A DNA stretch of 64,000 nucleotides from an uncultured Candidatus Entotheonella sp. (GTDB lineage Bacteria > Tectomicrobia > Entotheonellia > Entotheonellales > Entotheonellaceae): contig OY282375.1 in NCBI GenBank assembly GCA_958295825.1, positions 1,349,489 through 1,413,488 on the forward strand, in the 5' to 3' direction. Position 1 is the first letter of the stretch, and the number at the start of each line of letters is the position of its first letter. Both the position numbers and the translations under genes were made by a program. Of the stretch, positions 35,556-44,279 are shown one piece after another. The notes below the pieces were generated by a model. It made no database searches. It was not told the DNA's origin and saw nothing but the letters and a program-made list of their open reading frames with translations.

Positions 35556-36891
35556 GTCTGAAGTACTGCCCTGATGAAGAAGGGATTGAAACTGATAAAT
35601 ATAACACGGGTTCACTCGACTACTAGCTATGTCTGAAGTACTGCCCTGATGAAGAAGGGATTGAAACCATATTTGCATGCTCATTCCCCTTCTACCATAT
35701 CAGCATTGTCTGAAGTACTGCCCTGATGAAGAAGGGATTGAAACCTTTTGACGATGGCATCAAAAAGCTCTTGATTTTCCATGTCTGAAGTACTGCCCTG
35801 ATGAAGAAGGGATTGAAACGCGAGGAATTCCCGCCAGGCGTCCTCGGGTATGGATCGGGGTCTGAAGTACTGCCCTGATGAAGAAGGGATTGAAACCGTG
35901 CCAGCGTAGGGCTGTAAAGCACGCTCGGATTGGTTGGCTGTCTGAAGTACTGCCCTGATGAAGAAGGGATTGAAACTGGCTGTCTTCGGCAGCCGATTTA
36001 ATTGTTTGCAATACCGTCTGAAGTACTGCCCTGATGAAGAAGGGATTGAAACGACCTGGCGTCGGGGCAGACGCCGACGAGCGTTTACTCGCGTCTGAAG
36101 TACTGCCCTGATGAAGAAGGGATTGAAACTATTCGAGTCTGTCATCATCCTGGACAGACCTATAGTCTGAAGTACTGCCCTGATGAAGAAGGGATTGAAA
36201 CTCATATATTGCTTCGATTCTTTTAAGCTCATTAGTATCTCTTGTCTGAAGTACTGCCCTGATGAAGAAGGGATTGAAACTTCAGCGGCGTTAGCTGTTC
36301 GCCGCCAAAAAAAGAACCGAAAGGTCTGAAGTACTGCCCTGATGAAGAAGGGATTGAAACGAGGATAGGCAAGAGAGCGGAGCGAAACATTTGGCTCTGT
36401 CTGAAGTACTGCCCTGATGAAGAAGGGATTGAAACTTCTTATCAGGCTGGCCTGGGAGCCTCCCTCCTCCACAGAGTCTGAAGTACTGCCCTGATGAAGA
36501 AGGGATTGAAACCGGCCTTCAACGCCTCGCCCAAAGCCGCCGCGCCCTTGTCTGAAGTACTGCCCTGATGAAGAAGGGATTGAAACTTTTATACGTATCT
36601 CCAGCAGGAGTCGTCGGGGATTTCGGTCTGAAGTACTGCCCTGATGAAGAAGGGATTGAAACTTCTTATCAACACCTACGTCGTTCGGTTCCCCGAGCCA
36701 TATCCGTCTGAAGTACTGCCCTGATGAAGAAGGGATTGAAACGACGACCACAATCCACTTCGTGCCGTAACGTTTCACTGTCTGAAGTACTGCCCTGATG
36801 AAGAAGGGATTGAAACTTGATGGTGTAAACCATGGGTTGGTCGTACCTCTTGTAGTCTGAAGTACTGCCCTGATGAAGAAGGGATTGAAAC
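35556..36891 (+). CRISPR. CRISPR array, 18 repeats and 17 spacers
   Basis: Eighteen copies of one 37-base repeat, beginning GTCTGAAGTACTGCCC and ending GGGATTGAAAC, with spacers of 35-43 bases. By eye all 18 copies are identical. The 3' ATTGAAAC is the typical 8-base tag of type III crRNAs. Repeats start at 35556, 35631, 35708, 35783, 35860, 35940, 36016, 36093, 36165, 36244, 36324, 36399, 36476, 36550, 36626, 36706, 36780 and 36855. Orientation is set by the leader, the cas operon and the degenerate distal repeat. The array is interrupted after repeat 18 by a gene and resumes at 38342. Confidence 0.98.
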
Positions 36892-36910
36892 GGTCATCGC
36901 AATTCCTCCC

Positions 36911-36940
36911 TTGGCAATGTATTAAGAAAGGACCTACATA
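36911..36940 (+). promoter_or_regulatory. Possible promoter of the array-embedded gene
   Basis: TTGGCA at 36911-36916 and TACATA at 36935-36940, 18 bases apart, followed by a AGGAG ribosome site and a GTG at 36975. The -10 match is poor. If wrong, the gene depends on transcription from the CRISPR leader. Confidence 0.25.
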
Positions 36941-36974
36941 CTTGACAATCCTTCTCCCAGGAGACAACCGACCC

Positions 36975-38285
36975 GTGTACAGGCAGCAACTCATCGCCCA
37001 AGCTGCCGAGGCCGGCGACCTCGACCCGCGCAAGATCGAAGGCATGACCGAAGCCGCCGCCGCCCCCCAAGTCCTGCGATACGCCCAGACCGGCGCCCTG
37101 CAGTTCTGGGTCGCCGGCAACCTCATGAACGAATGGGTCCGCCAGCTCGACTACCAAGAGCTCCTGAAGAACGCGCTCGCGGCCTCCGTCGCCGGGCACG
37201 CCGCCAGCGGCTGGCTGCAGAACCTCGACTTCAACGCGCTGCCCAAAGACCTCCTGAGCTACTACCAGCGGGCCGGCGTCACCTACCGGGACTTGGACGC
37301 CGCAAGGGCCATATGGGAAACAATTCCCGCCCCCGTGAGGATGGGCGGCGAAGACGCCCTGCGGAAGTTCCACGCCGAACGCGACTGGAGCCACATCGTT
37401 CCGCGGAGCTTGGGCGGCGGCAACAGCGCCAGCGAAGGCATTTTCGAGAACGCCTCGCTCAACCGCGTCCGCGGCAACGCCACAATGACCGGGGCCGAGC
37501 TCGACGCGGCGCGCCAAGCCCTCGGCATGGAAGCCCTGCGCCACGCCGTCACGCAGGCGGCGCAAGTCGCCGTCGTCAGCGGCCTGACGGCCGCCGTCGT
37601 CGAAGGCGTCTTCGCCACCATGGAAGAAGGGCTGCTCTACTTCGACGGCGAAATCGACAAGCGGGAATTCTACTCGCGCGTGCTGAAGCGGATGGGCACT
37701 TCCGTTGCCCACGCCGTCGTCATTTCCGGGCTCATCGTCGGCCTCGTAACGCTCTGTCCCGTCCTCATCCCGGTCCTCGAGCTCCTGGCGCTGCCCCTGG
37801 CGATCGCCAGCTTCACGCTGCTGGGAATCAGGTTCTACCACCTGAACAGAGAATGGTGGCAACGCGTCAGCCTCGACCCCAGCCTACCGGCCGAGCTGCT
37901 GCCCGACTGGTTCCGGAACTGGACCTGGAAACCCGTCAAGAGCCTCCCCGGACAAGCCCTCGAAGCCGGGAACAAGGCGCGGGAAGGCATGCTGAACGCT
38001 TGGAACGCGAAGGACAAAGCCTGGGAAGACATCCAGAACGCGAAAGACAATGCCTGGGAAGGCGTCCAAAACGCTTGGAGACGAGTCTCCGGCGCTGCGA
38101 AAGACGCCTCCCGCGCTACGAAAGACGCCTCCGAATGGGCCGGCGAGTGGTTCGGCGGAAGGATCTGGGAAGCGCAGGATGCCGCCGAAAACCGGAAACT
38201 GACGCTAGAATCGCTGCGAAACTCGATCGGCGGCTTCCTTTTCAGATCCGGAGCCAAGCCCGAAACGCCGCTGCTTTCCGAATGA
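36975..38285 (+). CDS. HNH-like, membrane-spanning protein encoded inside the CRISPR array
   Basis: 436 residues from a GTG at 36975, which has AGGAG 11 bases upstream; the frame is open back to an ATG inside repeat 18 (36873). Residues 1-130 are helical and unrecognised. At about 137-167 lies DWSHIVPRSLGGGNSASEG, then a SLNRVRGNATMT segment, resembling an HNH nuclease core (His140, Asn150 and the later Asn-Arg). Residues 245-288 are strongly hydrophobic (HAVVISGLIVGLVTLC and on), giving one or two membrane helices. The last 130 residues are charged, amphipathic and repetitive (KAWEDIQNAKDNAWEG). No CARF or SAVED domain is seen. Flanked on both sides by identical repeats and followed by a CARF gene, so a type III effector role is plausible but unproven. 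Confidence 0.7.
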   Translation: MYRQQLIAQAAEAGDLDPRKIEGMTEAAAAPQVLRYAQTGALQFWVAGNLMNEWVRQLDYQELLKNALAASVAGHAASGWLQNLDFNALPKDLLSYYQRAGVTYRDLDAARAIWETIPAPVRMGGEDALRKFHAERDWSHIVPRSLGGGNSASEGIFENASLNRVRGNATMTGAELDAARQALGMEALRHAVTQAAQVAVVSGLTAAVVEGVFATMEEGLLYFDGEIDKREFYSRVLKRMGTSVAHAVVISGLIVGLVTLCPVLIPVLELLALPLAIASFTLLGIRFYHLNREWWQRVSLDPSLPAELLPDWFRNWTWKPVKSLPGQALEAGNKAREGMLNAWNAKDKAWEDIQNAKDNAWEGVQNAWRRVSGAAKDASRATKDASEWAGEWFGGRIWEAQDAAENRKLTLESLRNSIGGFLFRSGAKPETPLLSE

Positions 38286-38341
38286 CGGGAAAGCAGCGCC
38301 TCCAACTGGCAGAATAACCCTCATGGACCTCAAAGAATACC

Positions 38342-38455
38342 GTCTGAAGTACTGCCCTGATGAAGAAGGGATTGAAACTCATTGTCATAAATGACAACAT
38401 ATATCCCTTGCTCACTGCGTCTGAAGTACTGTCCTGATGAAGAAGGGATTGAAAC
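38342..38455 (+). CRISPR. Distal CRISPR segment: two repeats and one 40-base spacer
   Basis: Repeat 38342-38378 is identical to the main array. Spacer 38379-38418. The last repeat 38419-38455 has one change (GTCC for GCCC at its 14th base), as expected for the oldest, trailer-end copy. Same strand and repeat as the array at 35556-36891, so this is the rest of one array split by the 1.45-kb insert. The CARF gene starts 24 bases downstream. Confidence 0.97.
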
Positions 38456-38479
38456 CAGTCAATCATTGAGAGGTATCCC

Positions 38480-39643
38480 ATGCCCAAATCGCGACCTCAC
38501 ACGCTTCTCTGCACCGTCGGGACCAGTCTGTTTTATCCCAATCTGTCCGGTCTCACCCGCGAATCGCAATCCGACCCGGCCCTTGCCGCCTTGGCCCAGG
38601 CTTATGCCGCAAAGAACTGGCGGGAGGTAGCAGACCGACTGCATCACGTGACGCCCACCGAGCGGCTTTGCGGCGCGGAGATCAACTCGGTAACGGAGTT
38701 GCTCACGGATGGATTGATCGAGAAGGCCCGCCTCCATCTGCTGTTTTCCGACACGGATGACGGGCGGGCAATTGCCCAGGTCTTGCAGGCTTATTTCGAG
38801 ACCGATGGCTGGCAGGTGCAGACGCACTGCGTGGCGGATTTGCGCGACAACGACCCCCAGGCATTCCGTACCCGGGGGCTGCGCAATTTGGCAAAAGTCC
38901 TGGGTGAACGGATGTATGAGGCGGGTGGGAAGGCTGACTTCTGTGCGATTAATGCGACCGGCGGCTATAAGGCTCAGATCGCCATTGCCGTTCTCATGGG
39001 TCAGGCGCTCGGCATTCCGGTGTATTACAAGCACGAGCGCTTTGACGCCATCATCCCCTTTCCCCCCATGCCGGTATCCCTGGATTCCTCCCTCTGGGAG
39101 GGCGCCAGCGGCATGTTCATGGTGCTCGGCAAGGTCGACGCCTGCGAGCCGTACGAACGGTTTCGTGAGGAGTGGGATGAACGCTTTGAGACGCTGATCG
39201 ATCGGGTGCAGATCGATGGCGAGGATTATCTGGAGCTTTCGACGACCGGCCAGATTTTTCACGAGACCTTCCGGGCTCGTTTCCGAAAGATCAAGGATAC
39301 CCGCCTGCCACGTCCGGCAACACAGCGCGAGAAGCAGCAGTCCAATCTGGCCAAACACGGCTATGGACAAGCCGAAGCGCCCATTTCGCACTTTATGCAG
39401 AAGCTTACCGACGAACGGCCTTATGTCCGCTTCTGTCACACAACGTATTGGAATCCAGACCTGCCTGAATCAACCCGGTTTCGGCTGTCGAGTGACGGCG
39501 TCCAAGGCATCTACTCGAACGGTTCCTGGTGTGTGAAGTTTGCGGTGCTCACGACAACCGATGATCGGAACGAATTACCAGGTGTCGTGGCCGACCTCAA
39601 TGACTGGCTCCATGACTGGCTACTGAGTACGCCCCGTATTTAA
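38480..39643 (+). CDS. CARF-domain protein (APE2256-like), probable cyclic-oligoadenylate-activated effector
   Basis: 387 residues. N-terminal CARF domain to about residue 205: strand with TVGTSLFYPN (12-21), LHLLFSDTDDG, and the ligand loop INATGGYKAQIAIAVLMGQ (157-175), then VYYKHERFDAIIPFPP. This is the pattern of the APE2256-type CARF family. The C-terminal 170 residues are different from HEPN of Csm6/Csx1 (no R-x4-6-H motif) and end in TRFRLSSDGVQGIYSNGSWC with a following strand. A RelE-like ribonuclease, as in Cami1, is one possibility but not certain. GAGAGG precedes the ATG. Its 5' region is the last CRISPR repeat. Confidence 0.8.
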   Translation: MPKSRPHTLLCTVGTSLFYPNLSGLTRESQSDPALAALAQAYAAKNWREVADRLHHVTPTERLCGAEINSVTELLTDGLIEKARLHLLFSDTDDGRAIAQVLQAYFETDGWQVQTHCVADLRDNDPQAFRTRGLRNLAKVLGERMYEAGGKADFCAINATGGYKAQIAIAVLMGQALGIPVYYKHERFDAIIPFPPMPVSLDSSLWEGASGMFMVLGKVDACEPYERFREEWDERFETLIDRVQIDGEDYLELSTTGQIFHETFRARFRKIKDTRLPRPATQREKQQSNLAKHGYGQAEAPISHFMQKLTDERPYVRFCHTTYWNPDLPESTRFRLSSDGVQGIYSNGSWCVKFAVLTTTDDRNELPGVVADLNDWLHDWLLSTPRI

Positions 39644-41080
39644 GGCCTGCAGCGGAAAGTCACACCCTTGGCAATCCCCCTCATCGTTGCCGCAGTAATC
39701 GGTCAGCACCTGCAGCAGGCCCTGCTGCTGGCGAGCCCCCGTAACCAGGGACACCAGCGAGGCGTCATCCCCCAGCAGGCGACGCGCCATGTAGCGCAGC
39801 GCGTGGTTGTCCGGCAGACGCGGCGCCGCTTCGTAACAGGCCAGGAGCGTGTCGCGCAGGGACGTATCGGCGTGATGCTGGGCATGGAGGAGCAGCACGG
39901 GCAAGAGGGCGTCCACGACAACCGTGAGCGCCCGTCCGGCACCGATGAGGTGTTGCGAGCGTCCCTGGCGGCTTCCGAAACGCGCCCGACGGGTCCAGTA
40001 CGAGGGCTCGCCGCAGGTCAACAGAGCGGCCAGGGCGTCGCAAATCTCGCGGGGCCTGGCGTTGTCGGCTGCCGAACTGCTGCACAGCGACGCGCTGACA
40101 GCGATCAACGTCGTGCCGTGGCAGGCGTCCAGCAGGCAGGCCATTCCCGCCAGACGGCGTTCGGGACTGTTGGCGGGGCGTACGTTGGGTTGACGCCAGT
40201 TGACCGTGTGCCAGGCACGTTGCCGGACGGCGGCGGGGAAGCCGAGCCAATACCCATGCAGGTCTTCGACGTAGCGCTGGGTGGCGTCGTCAAAACGGTC
40301 GGCCTGATCGTGGTCGGGAAGCAGTCCCGCCACGCCGAGAAGCAGCGCCTCGGCGGCCAGTCGGCGCGCTGATGCCGGCACGTCGCCCAGGCAGGCCTGC
40401 GCTTCCCGCCAGGAAACGGTGCGGGCCAGTTCCTGGAAGTGCTGCCGGTGTCCGGTCGAGCCCAGGCCTCGCAGCACCGCCTCGTACGCCGCTTGTTCCA
40501 GACCCGCTTCCGACACCCGCGGCGCCCATCGCCACATGCGCTGCCGCAGCCGCACGTCGCCGGCGCGGTCCAGAAAGGCACGCACCTCCCCAGGCTCCAG
40601 GCGCCGCAAGACCTCGTAGCAGCGACCGGGAAACGGCACGTTCTTGCGCGGGTAGTCTTCCAGGACAACATCGGCGCGGTACGTTAGCAGGGGGCGCGGC
40701 AGGCAGTTTTCCAGGGCGACCTGGGGGATGGGCTGGCCGTCGGCCCGCACGACCCCCTGATCCTTGCGGTCATTCCACAGAAATACGTGCAGCATCACGT
40801 TGTTGTAACGCGGGTCGCTGTGATGCCGGTGGGCTGTCCAGCCGGAGGCGTAACGGTGGATTTCCACGTCGCCGCGGCGACGTTCGCCATCGCCGAAGGT
40901 GATCGTGGCCTCCTGAAAGTCGGGGCCGGGGTGAACGTTCCAGCGTCCGGGGGAGTGCACGATGACGGGTTGGCCATCCAGGGTGCGCAAGGCGGTGGGA
41001 CGCCAGCGGGGGTCAAACCAGAGACAGTGCAGCAATTTTTCCGGGATCAGTCGTTGCCAGTCGAGCGGCGCTTCAGCCAC
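39620..41080 (-). CDS. DUF2851 family protein
   Basis: About 486 residues from a GTG at 41080 (VAEAPLDWQRLIPEKLLHCLWFD). The frame is open further upstream, but those residues overlap the next gene's promoter and look non-native, so the start is uncertain. The block VHSPGRWNVHPGPDFQEATITFGDGERRRGDVEIHRYASGW is characteristic of DUF2851, as is the cysteine-containing end (CGNDEGDCQGCDF). Function is unknown for the family. Its last 24 bases overlap the end of the convergent CARF gene. Confidence 0.8.
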   Translation of the reverse strand: MAEAPLDWQRLIPEKLLHCLWFDPRWRPTALRTLDGQPVIVHSPGRWNVHPGPDFQEATITFGDGERRRGDVEIHRYASGWTAHRHHSDPRYNNVMLHVFLWNDRKDQGVVRADGQPIPQVALENCLPRPLLTYRADVVLEDYPRKNVPFPGRCYEVLRRLEPGEVRAFLDRAGDVRLRQRMWRWAPRVSEAGLEQAAYEAVLRGLGSTGHRQHFQELARTVSWREAQACLGDVPASARRLAAEALLLGVAGLLPDHDQADRFDDATQRYVEDLHGYWLGFPAAVRQRAWHTVNWRQPNVRPANSPERRLAGMACLLDACHGTTLIAVSASLCSSSAADNARPREICDALAALLTCGEPSYWTRRARFGSRQGRSQHLIGAGRALTVVVDALLPVLLLHAQHHADTSLRDTLLACYEAAPRLPDNHALRYMARRLLGDDASLVSLVTGARQQQGLLQVLTDYCGNDEGDCQGCDFPLQALNTGRTQ

Positions 41081-41221
41081 CCCACCGTCGTTCGGCTCCC
41101 AGCCGCTCGCCGCAGGCCGTCCGTAGAGATCCCCACGCTTGACTTGCGCTGCGGAACCCCCTAGGTTTGGAGCCTTTGGCGTCTCCAATGACTCATCCCC
41201 GCATCCATAGGAAACCTGACG

Positions 41222-41533
41222 ATGGACCCAAACGCCCTGCCGGAATGGATTGCCGGCCTGCAGCAGCGCGCCCCGGAATTCAGTGACACGTACCTTGCCC
41301 AGCGGCAGCGGATACTGGCGGATGGGGCCATCCCGGCCAAGTACAAAATCCTCATGACCATGCTCGTCGACGCCCTGATGGCGCATCCGGAAGGAGTCGC
41401 CGCCATCGCCGACCGCGCCCGGGCGGCCGGGGCTTCTGAGGCGGAAATAACGGAAACGGTGGAAGTGGCCTATCTGTTCGGCGGGACGCCAGCCCTGGTT
41501 ACCGCGACCAACGCTTTTCGGACTTCAGCTTGA
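41222..41533 (+). CDS. Carboxymuconolactone decarboxylase family protein without the redox CxxC
   Basis: 103 helical residues. AIPAKYKILMTMLVDALMAHPEGV then AGASEAEITETVEVAYLFGG match the CMD fold, but the AhpD CxxC is absent (replaced near ALMAHPEG), so a thiol peroxidase partner role is unlikely. Could be a true lactone-processing or structural member. Upstream of a convergent Fur-type gene. Confidence 0.75.
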   Translation: MDPNALPEWIAGLQQRAPEFSDTYLAQRQRILADGAIPAKYKILMTMLVDALMAHPEGVAAIADRARAAGASEAEITETVEVAYLFGGTPALVTATNAFRTSA

Positions 41534-41553
41534 GATGGCCGCCGACCCTGGCC

Positions 41554-41931
41554 TTACGCAATCTCGGCGCAGTCGGTACAGAGGCCGTAAAGCACGACGT
41601 CATGGCCTTCGAGGCAGAAACCACGCGGGGTAAGTTGCACCAGATTCGTAGAACAGCCGTCGATCTCGAAGACGCGATCGCAGGTGCGGCAGCGGAAGTG
41701 ATGGTGGTGCCGCTTGCCCGCCACCTCGTAGCGCGGCGGTTCACCGGGCAGGGCGACCGACTCCAGCCAGCCATCGGCGACCAATGCTTTGAGGTTGCGG
41801 TACACCGTGGCGATACCCAATCCCGGCGCGTAAGATTGGGCGGCCGGAAGCACTTCTTGGGGGCTCAGAGGACGGTCGGCTTCTTGAAAAATTCTGCGTA
41901 TCGCTTGGCGTTGTCGGGTGTTACGGTCCAT
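41554..41931 (-). CDS. Fur-family transcriptional regulator
   Basis: 125 residues from the ATG at 41931 (MDRNTRQRQAIRRIFQEA). Winged helix with LSPQEVLPAAQSYAPGLGIATVYRNLKAL, the regulatory metal site KRHHHHFRCRTCDRVFEID, and a C-terminal CTDC. CxxC pairs suggest a structural zinc. Whether it senses iron, zinc or peroxide cannot be told. It points away from the exoD-like gene. Confidence 0.88.
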   Translation of the reverse strand: MDRNTRQRQAIRRIFQEADRPLSPQEVLPAAQSYAPGLGIATVYRNLKALVADGWLESVALPGEPPRYEVAGKRHHHHFRCRTCDRVFEIDGCSTNLVQLTPRGFCLEGHDVVLYGLCTDCAEIA

Positions 41932-42034
41932 GCGCGGACTATACACGAAGCGCCCAAACGCGGCAAACGCCCCGGCCATGCAGCGCCCGCCTTACAACAC
42001 TCGATTCTCGTTCAGTCATCAACAGGACCGTGAC

Positions 42035-42652
42035 GTGAAACCAGCGCTCTCCAACATCATCGAGTCCGTCTTCGACCCCAACCGAGACCCCATCACCTGC
42101 GGCGAACTGGTCGAGGAGCTCGACCGCCACGGCATGGCCGTCATCCTGATCCTGTTCTCCGTCCCGGCGGCGTTGCCCGTGCCGGCCGCCGGGTACTCTA
42201 CGCTGCTGTCGGTCCCACTCCTGATCATCGGCCTGCGCCTGCTGGCGGGGTACGACAATCTCTGGCTGCCCGCCAGGCTGCGGCAAAGGACCTTCAACAC
42301 CGCCGGCTTCAACCGCCGCGTGGTGGACGCCATGCTGCGTCTCGTGCAGGTCGTCGAGCGGTTTTCCAGGCCGCGCCTCATCGGGCTGGTGCGGGCGCCG
42401 GCCATGCGCGTCGTCATCGGCCTCATCATCTGCGCGCTGGCGTGCGCCATGCTGCTGCCGATTCCGGGAACCAACACGGCACCGGCGTTCGGCATTTTTC
42501 TCATCGGTTTCTCGCTGCTGGAAGACGACGGCGTGCTGCTGCTCGCCGGGATTTTGTGCAGCCTGCTGGCGCTCTTCATTTCCCTGCTGATCATCTTCTT
42601 CGGGTACAAAAGCTACGTGTGGCTGAAGGAGGCCGTGCGGGATTTTTTCTGA
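42035..42652 (+). CDS. ExoD-family membrane protein
   Basis: 205 residues from a GTG at 42035 (VKPALSNIIESVFDP); an in-frame ATG at 41918 or 41978 would overlap the Fur promoter. Several membrane helices with the ExoD signature ELVEELDRHGMAVILILFSVPAALPVP, a mid-protein LLPIPGTNTAPAFGIFLIGFSLLEDDG, and a final helix pair. Named for exopolysaccharide synthesis in rhizobia, but the molecular function is unknown. Confidence 0.82.
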   Translation: MKPALSNIIESVFDPNRDPITCGELVEELDRHGMAVILILFSVPAALPVPAAGYSTLLSVPLLIIGLRLLAGYDNLWLPARLRQRTFNTAGFNRRVVDAMLRLVQVVERFSRPRLIGLVRAPAMRVVIGLIICALACAMLLPIPGTNTAPAFGIFLIGFSLLEDDGVLLLAGILCSLLALFISLLIIFFGYKSYVWLKEAVRDFF

Positions 42653-42778
42653 TGCCCGCGCGAGCCCCCTGCAACCCGGCGCCAGGCTGTTGCCGCGTCA
42701 GGGGCGCCCTGTTACACTGCCCGCACGTTACCCCCACACGACTCTTGTTCCTCACGACACTTCAGGAAGGGCCCACGC

Positions 42779-43828
42779 ATGCCGACTTTGCAGGCGGAAG
42801 AACTCGAAGCAACGAGCAAACGTATTTTCCAGGGCGCCGGCTCCTCGGACGAGGAAGCGGGCCTGATCAGCCGTTATCTGGTGACGGCCAATCTGATGGG
42901 GCACGACTCTCACGGGGTCATCCGCATCCCGCAGTATCTGAGCGACGTCAAGAAGGGTAACTGCGTGCCCGGGGCCGCCTTGGACGTGGTACAGGAAACG
43001 CCTGCGACGGTGGTGCTGAACGCCAATTGGGGCTACGGCCAGACGGCCGGGACGCGAGCCATGGAAATGGCAATCGACAAGGCCGGGAATCAGGCGGTGA
43101 GTTCGGTGGGGATTCACAACTGCAATCACATCGGACGCCTGGGCGAGTATCCCGCCATGGCGGCGGCGCGCGGCATGGTCGGCATCACCATGGTGAACGG
43201 TCACGGCGCCGGCGCCATCGTCGCGCCCTTTGGCGGCGCCGAGGGCCGCATGGTGACGAATCCCATCTCCGTTGGCATTCCCACCGGACAGGGCGGGCCG
43301 ATCGTGCTCGACATTGCCACCAGCGTGGCGGCGGAAGGCAAGGTGCGGGTGAAGCGCAACCAGGGACTGCCGACGCCCGCGGGCTGGCTGGTCAACAACC
43401 AGGGCGTCCCGACCACGGATCCGAATGATCTCTACACCACGCCGCGCGGCGCCATTTTGCCGCTCGGCGGCCTGAGCGAGGGGCACAAAGGCTACGGCCT
43501 GGCACTCGTCATCGAAATTCTCAGCGGTGCGTTGACGCGCGCCGGCTGCGCTCACCCCAACCCGACGCGCAGCGGTAACGGCGTGTTCATGCTGGTGCTC
43601 AACATCTCGGCATTCACCCCGCTGGAAGATTTCATCCACGAGGTGGACAACTTCACGGCATACGTCAAGAGCGCCAAGCCGATGGAAGGATTCAGCGAAA
43701 TCCTGCTGCCCGGCGAGATCGAAAGCCGCCAGGAACAGGCCCGCCGCGCCAACGGTATTGTGGTTGACGACGAGACCTGGAGCCAGATCGAGTCATCGGC
43801 GGCCGAGTACGGGGTCACGGTCAATTGA
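42779..43828 (+). CDS. Malate/L-lactate dehydrogenase family protein (Ldh2/MdhB type)
   Basis: 349 residues. NAD(P)-dependent oxidoreductase family unrelated to classical LDH. NLMGHDSHGVIRIPQYLSDVKKG at the N-terminus includes the conserved D-S-H-G, then SVGIHNCNHIGRLGEYP, VNGHGAGAIVAPFGG and the NPISVGIPTGQGGPIVLDIATSVAAEGKV block typical of the family. Substrate could be malate, lactate, ureidoglycolate or another 2-hydroxyacid. Confidence 0.9.
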   Translation: MPTLQAEELEATSKRIFQGAGSSDEEAGLISRYLVTANLMGHDSHGVIRIPQYLSDVKKGNCVPGAALDVVQETPATVVLNANWGYGQTAGTRAMEMAIDKAGNQAVSSVGIHNCNHIGRLGEYPAMAAARGMVGITMVNGHGAGAIVAPFGGAEGRMVTNPISVGIPTGQGGPIVLDIATSVAAEGKVRVKRNQGLPTPAGWLVNNQGVPTTDPNDLYTTPRGAILPLGGLSEGHKGYGLALVIEILSGALTRAGCAHPNPTRSGNGVFMLVLNISAFTPLEDFIHEVDNFTAYVKSAKPMEGFSEILLPGEIESRQEQARRANGIVVDDETWSQIESSAAEYGVTVN

Positions 43829-43861
43829 CGCCGTCTGACGACAACCGTGAGGAGTGACGCG

Positions 43862-44203
43862 ATGCGCTGGTTGCGGAGCCTGTTTGCACGGTCCCCACGA
43901 CAGGAAGCGGACAACGCCTTGTGGCTGCATCTGACCTGTGACCGCTGCGGCGAAGTCATCCGCGTGCGCGCCGACCGCCGCTACGACGTGGCCAGCAACC
44001 TTCTCGACCCCGGCGAGGCAGGGCCCGCTTACACCGTGCACAAAGACGTGGTCGGCGACCGCTGCTTCCAGCGTATCAGTGTCACCTTAGGATTCGACCG
44101 CCGCATGCAAATCGTCGAGCGCCAAATCCGCGGCGGACGCCTCCAAACCGAGGCGGAATTCGAGGCCGCCGGGAGGCCGCAACCACCGCGGGCCAGCGAT
44201 TGA
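43862..44203 (+). CDS. Hypothetical protein with a single CxxC
   Basis: 113 residues from the ATG at 43862 with GAGGAG upstream. WLHLTCDRCGEVIRVRADRRYDV gives one CxxC, the rest is arginine-rich (GFDRRMQIVERQIRGGR). May bind zinc with another cysteine (DRCFQR). No known family is recognised. It lies between the dehydrogenase and the ABC importer on the same strand. Confidence 0.6.
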   Translation: MRWLRSLFARSPRQEADNALWLHLTCDRCGEVIRVRADRRYDVASNLLDPGEAGPAYTVHKDVVGDRCFQRISVTLGFDRRMQIVERQIRGGRLQTEAEFEAAGRPQPPRASD

Positions 44204-44279
44204 CACGCCAAAGTCGCCATGCTATAGAAACAGGATTCCCCTCATCGAGCCAACATCCTCAAACTTGTGGAGAAGTCGT

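Noticed and set aside
36436-36705. Spacers 12 and 15 share their first nine bases (TTCTTATCA)
   Set aside because: The rest of the two spacers differs completely; too short to claim a shared target.
35556-36891. Box C-like (UGAUGA) and box D-like (CUGA) motifs in every CRISPR repeat
   Set aside because: Resembles archaeal guide RNA boxes, but bacteria lack that machinery and such short motifs arise easily by chance.
35681-37126. Long minus-strand ORF of 481 codons across the CRISPR array
   Set aside because: It is the translation of repeats and spacers read on the antisense strand; the repeated SLLHQGSTSD-like units come from the 37-base repeat, and it has no ribosome site.
36892-38341. The array insert as a transposable element
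   Set aside because: No transposase, no terminal inverted repeats and no clear target duplication next to the flanking repeats.
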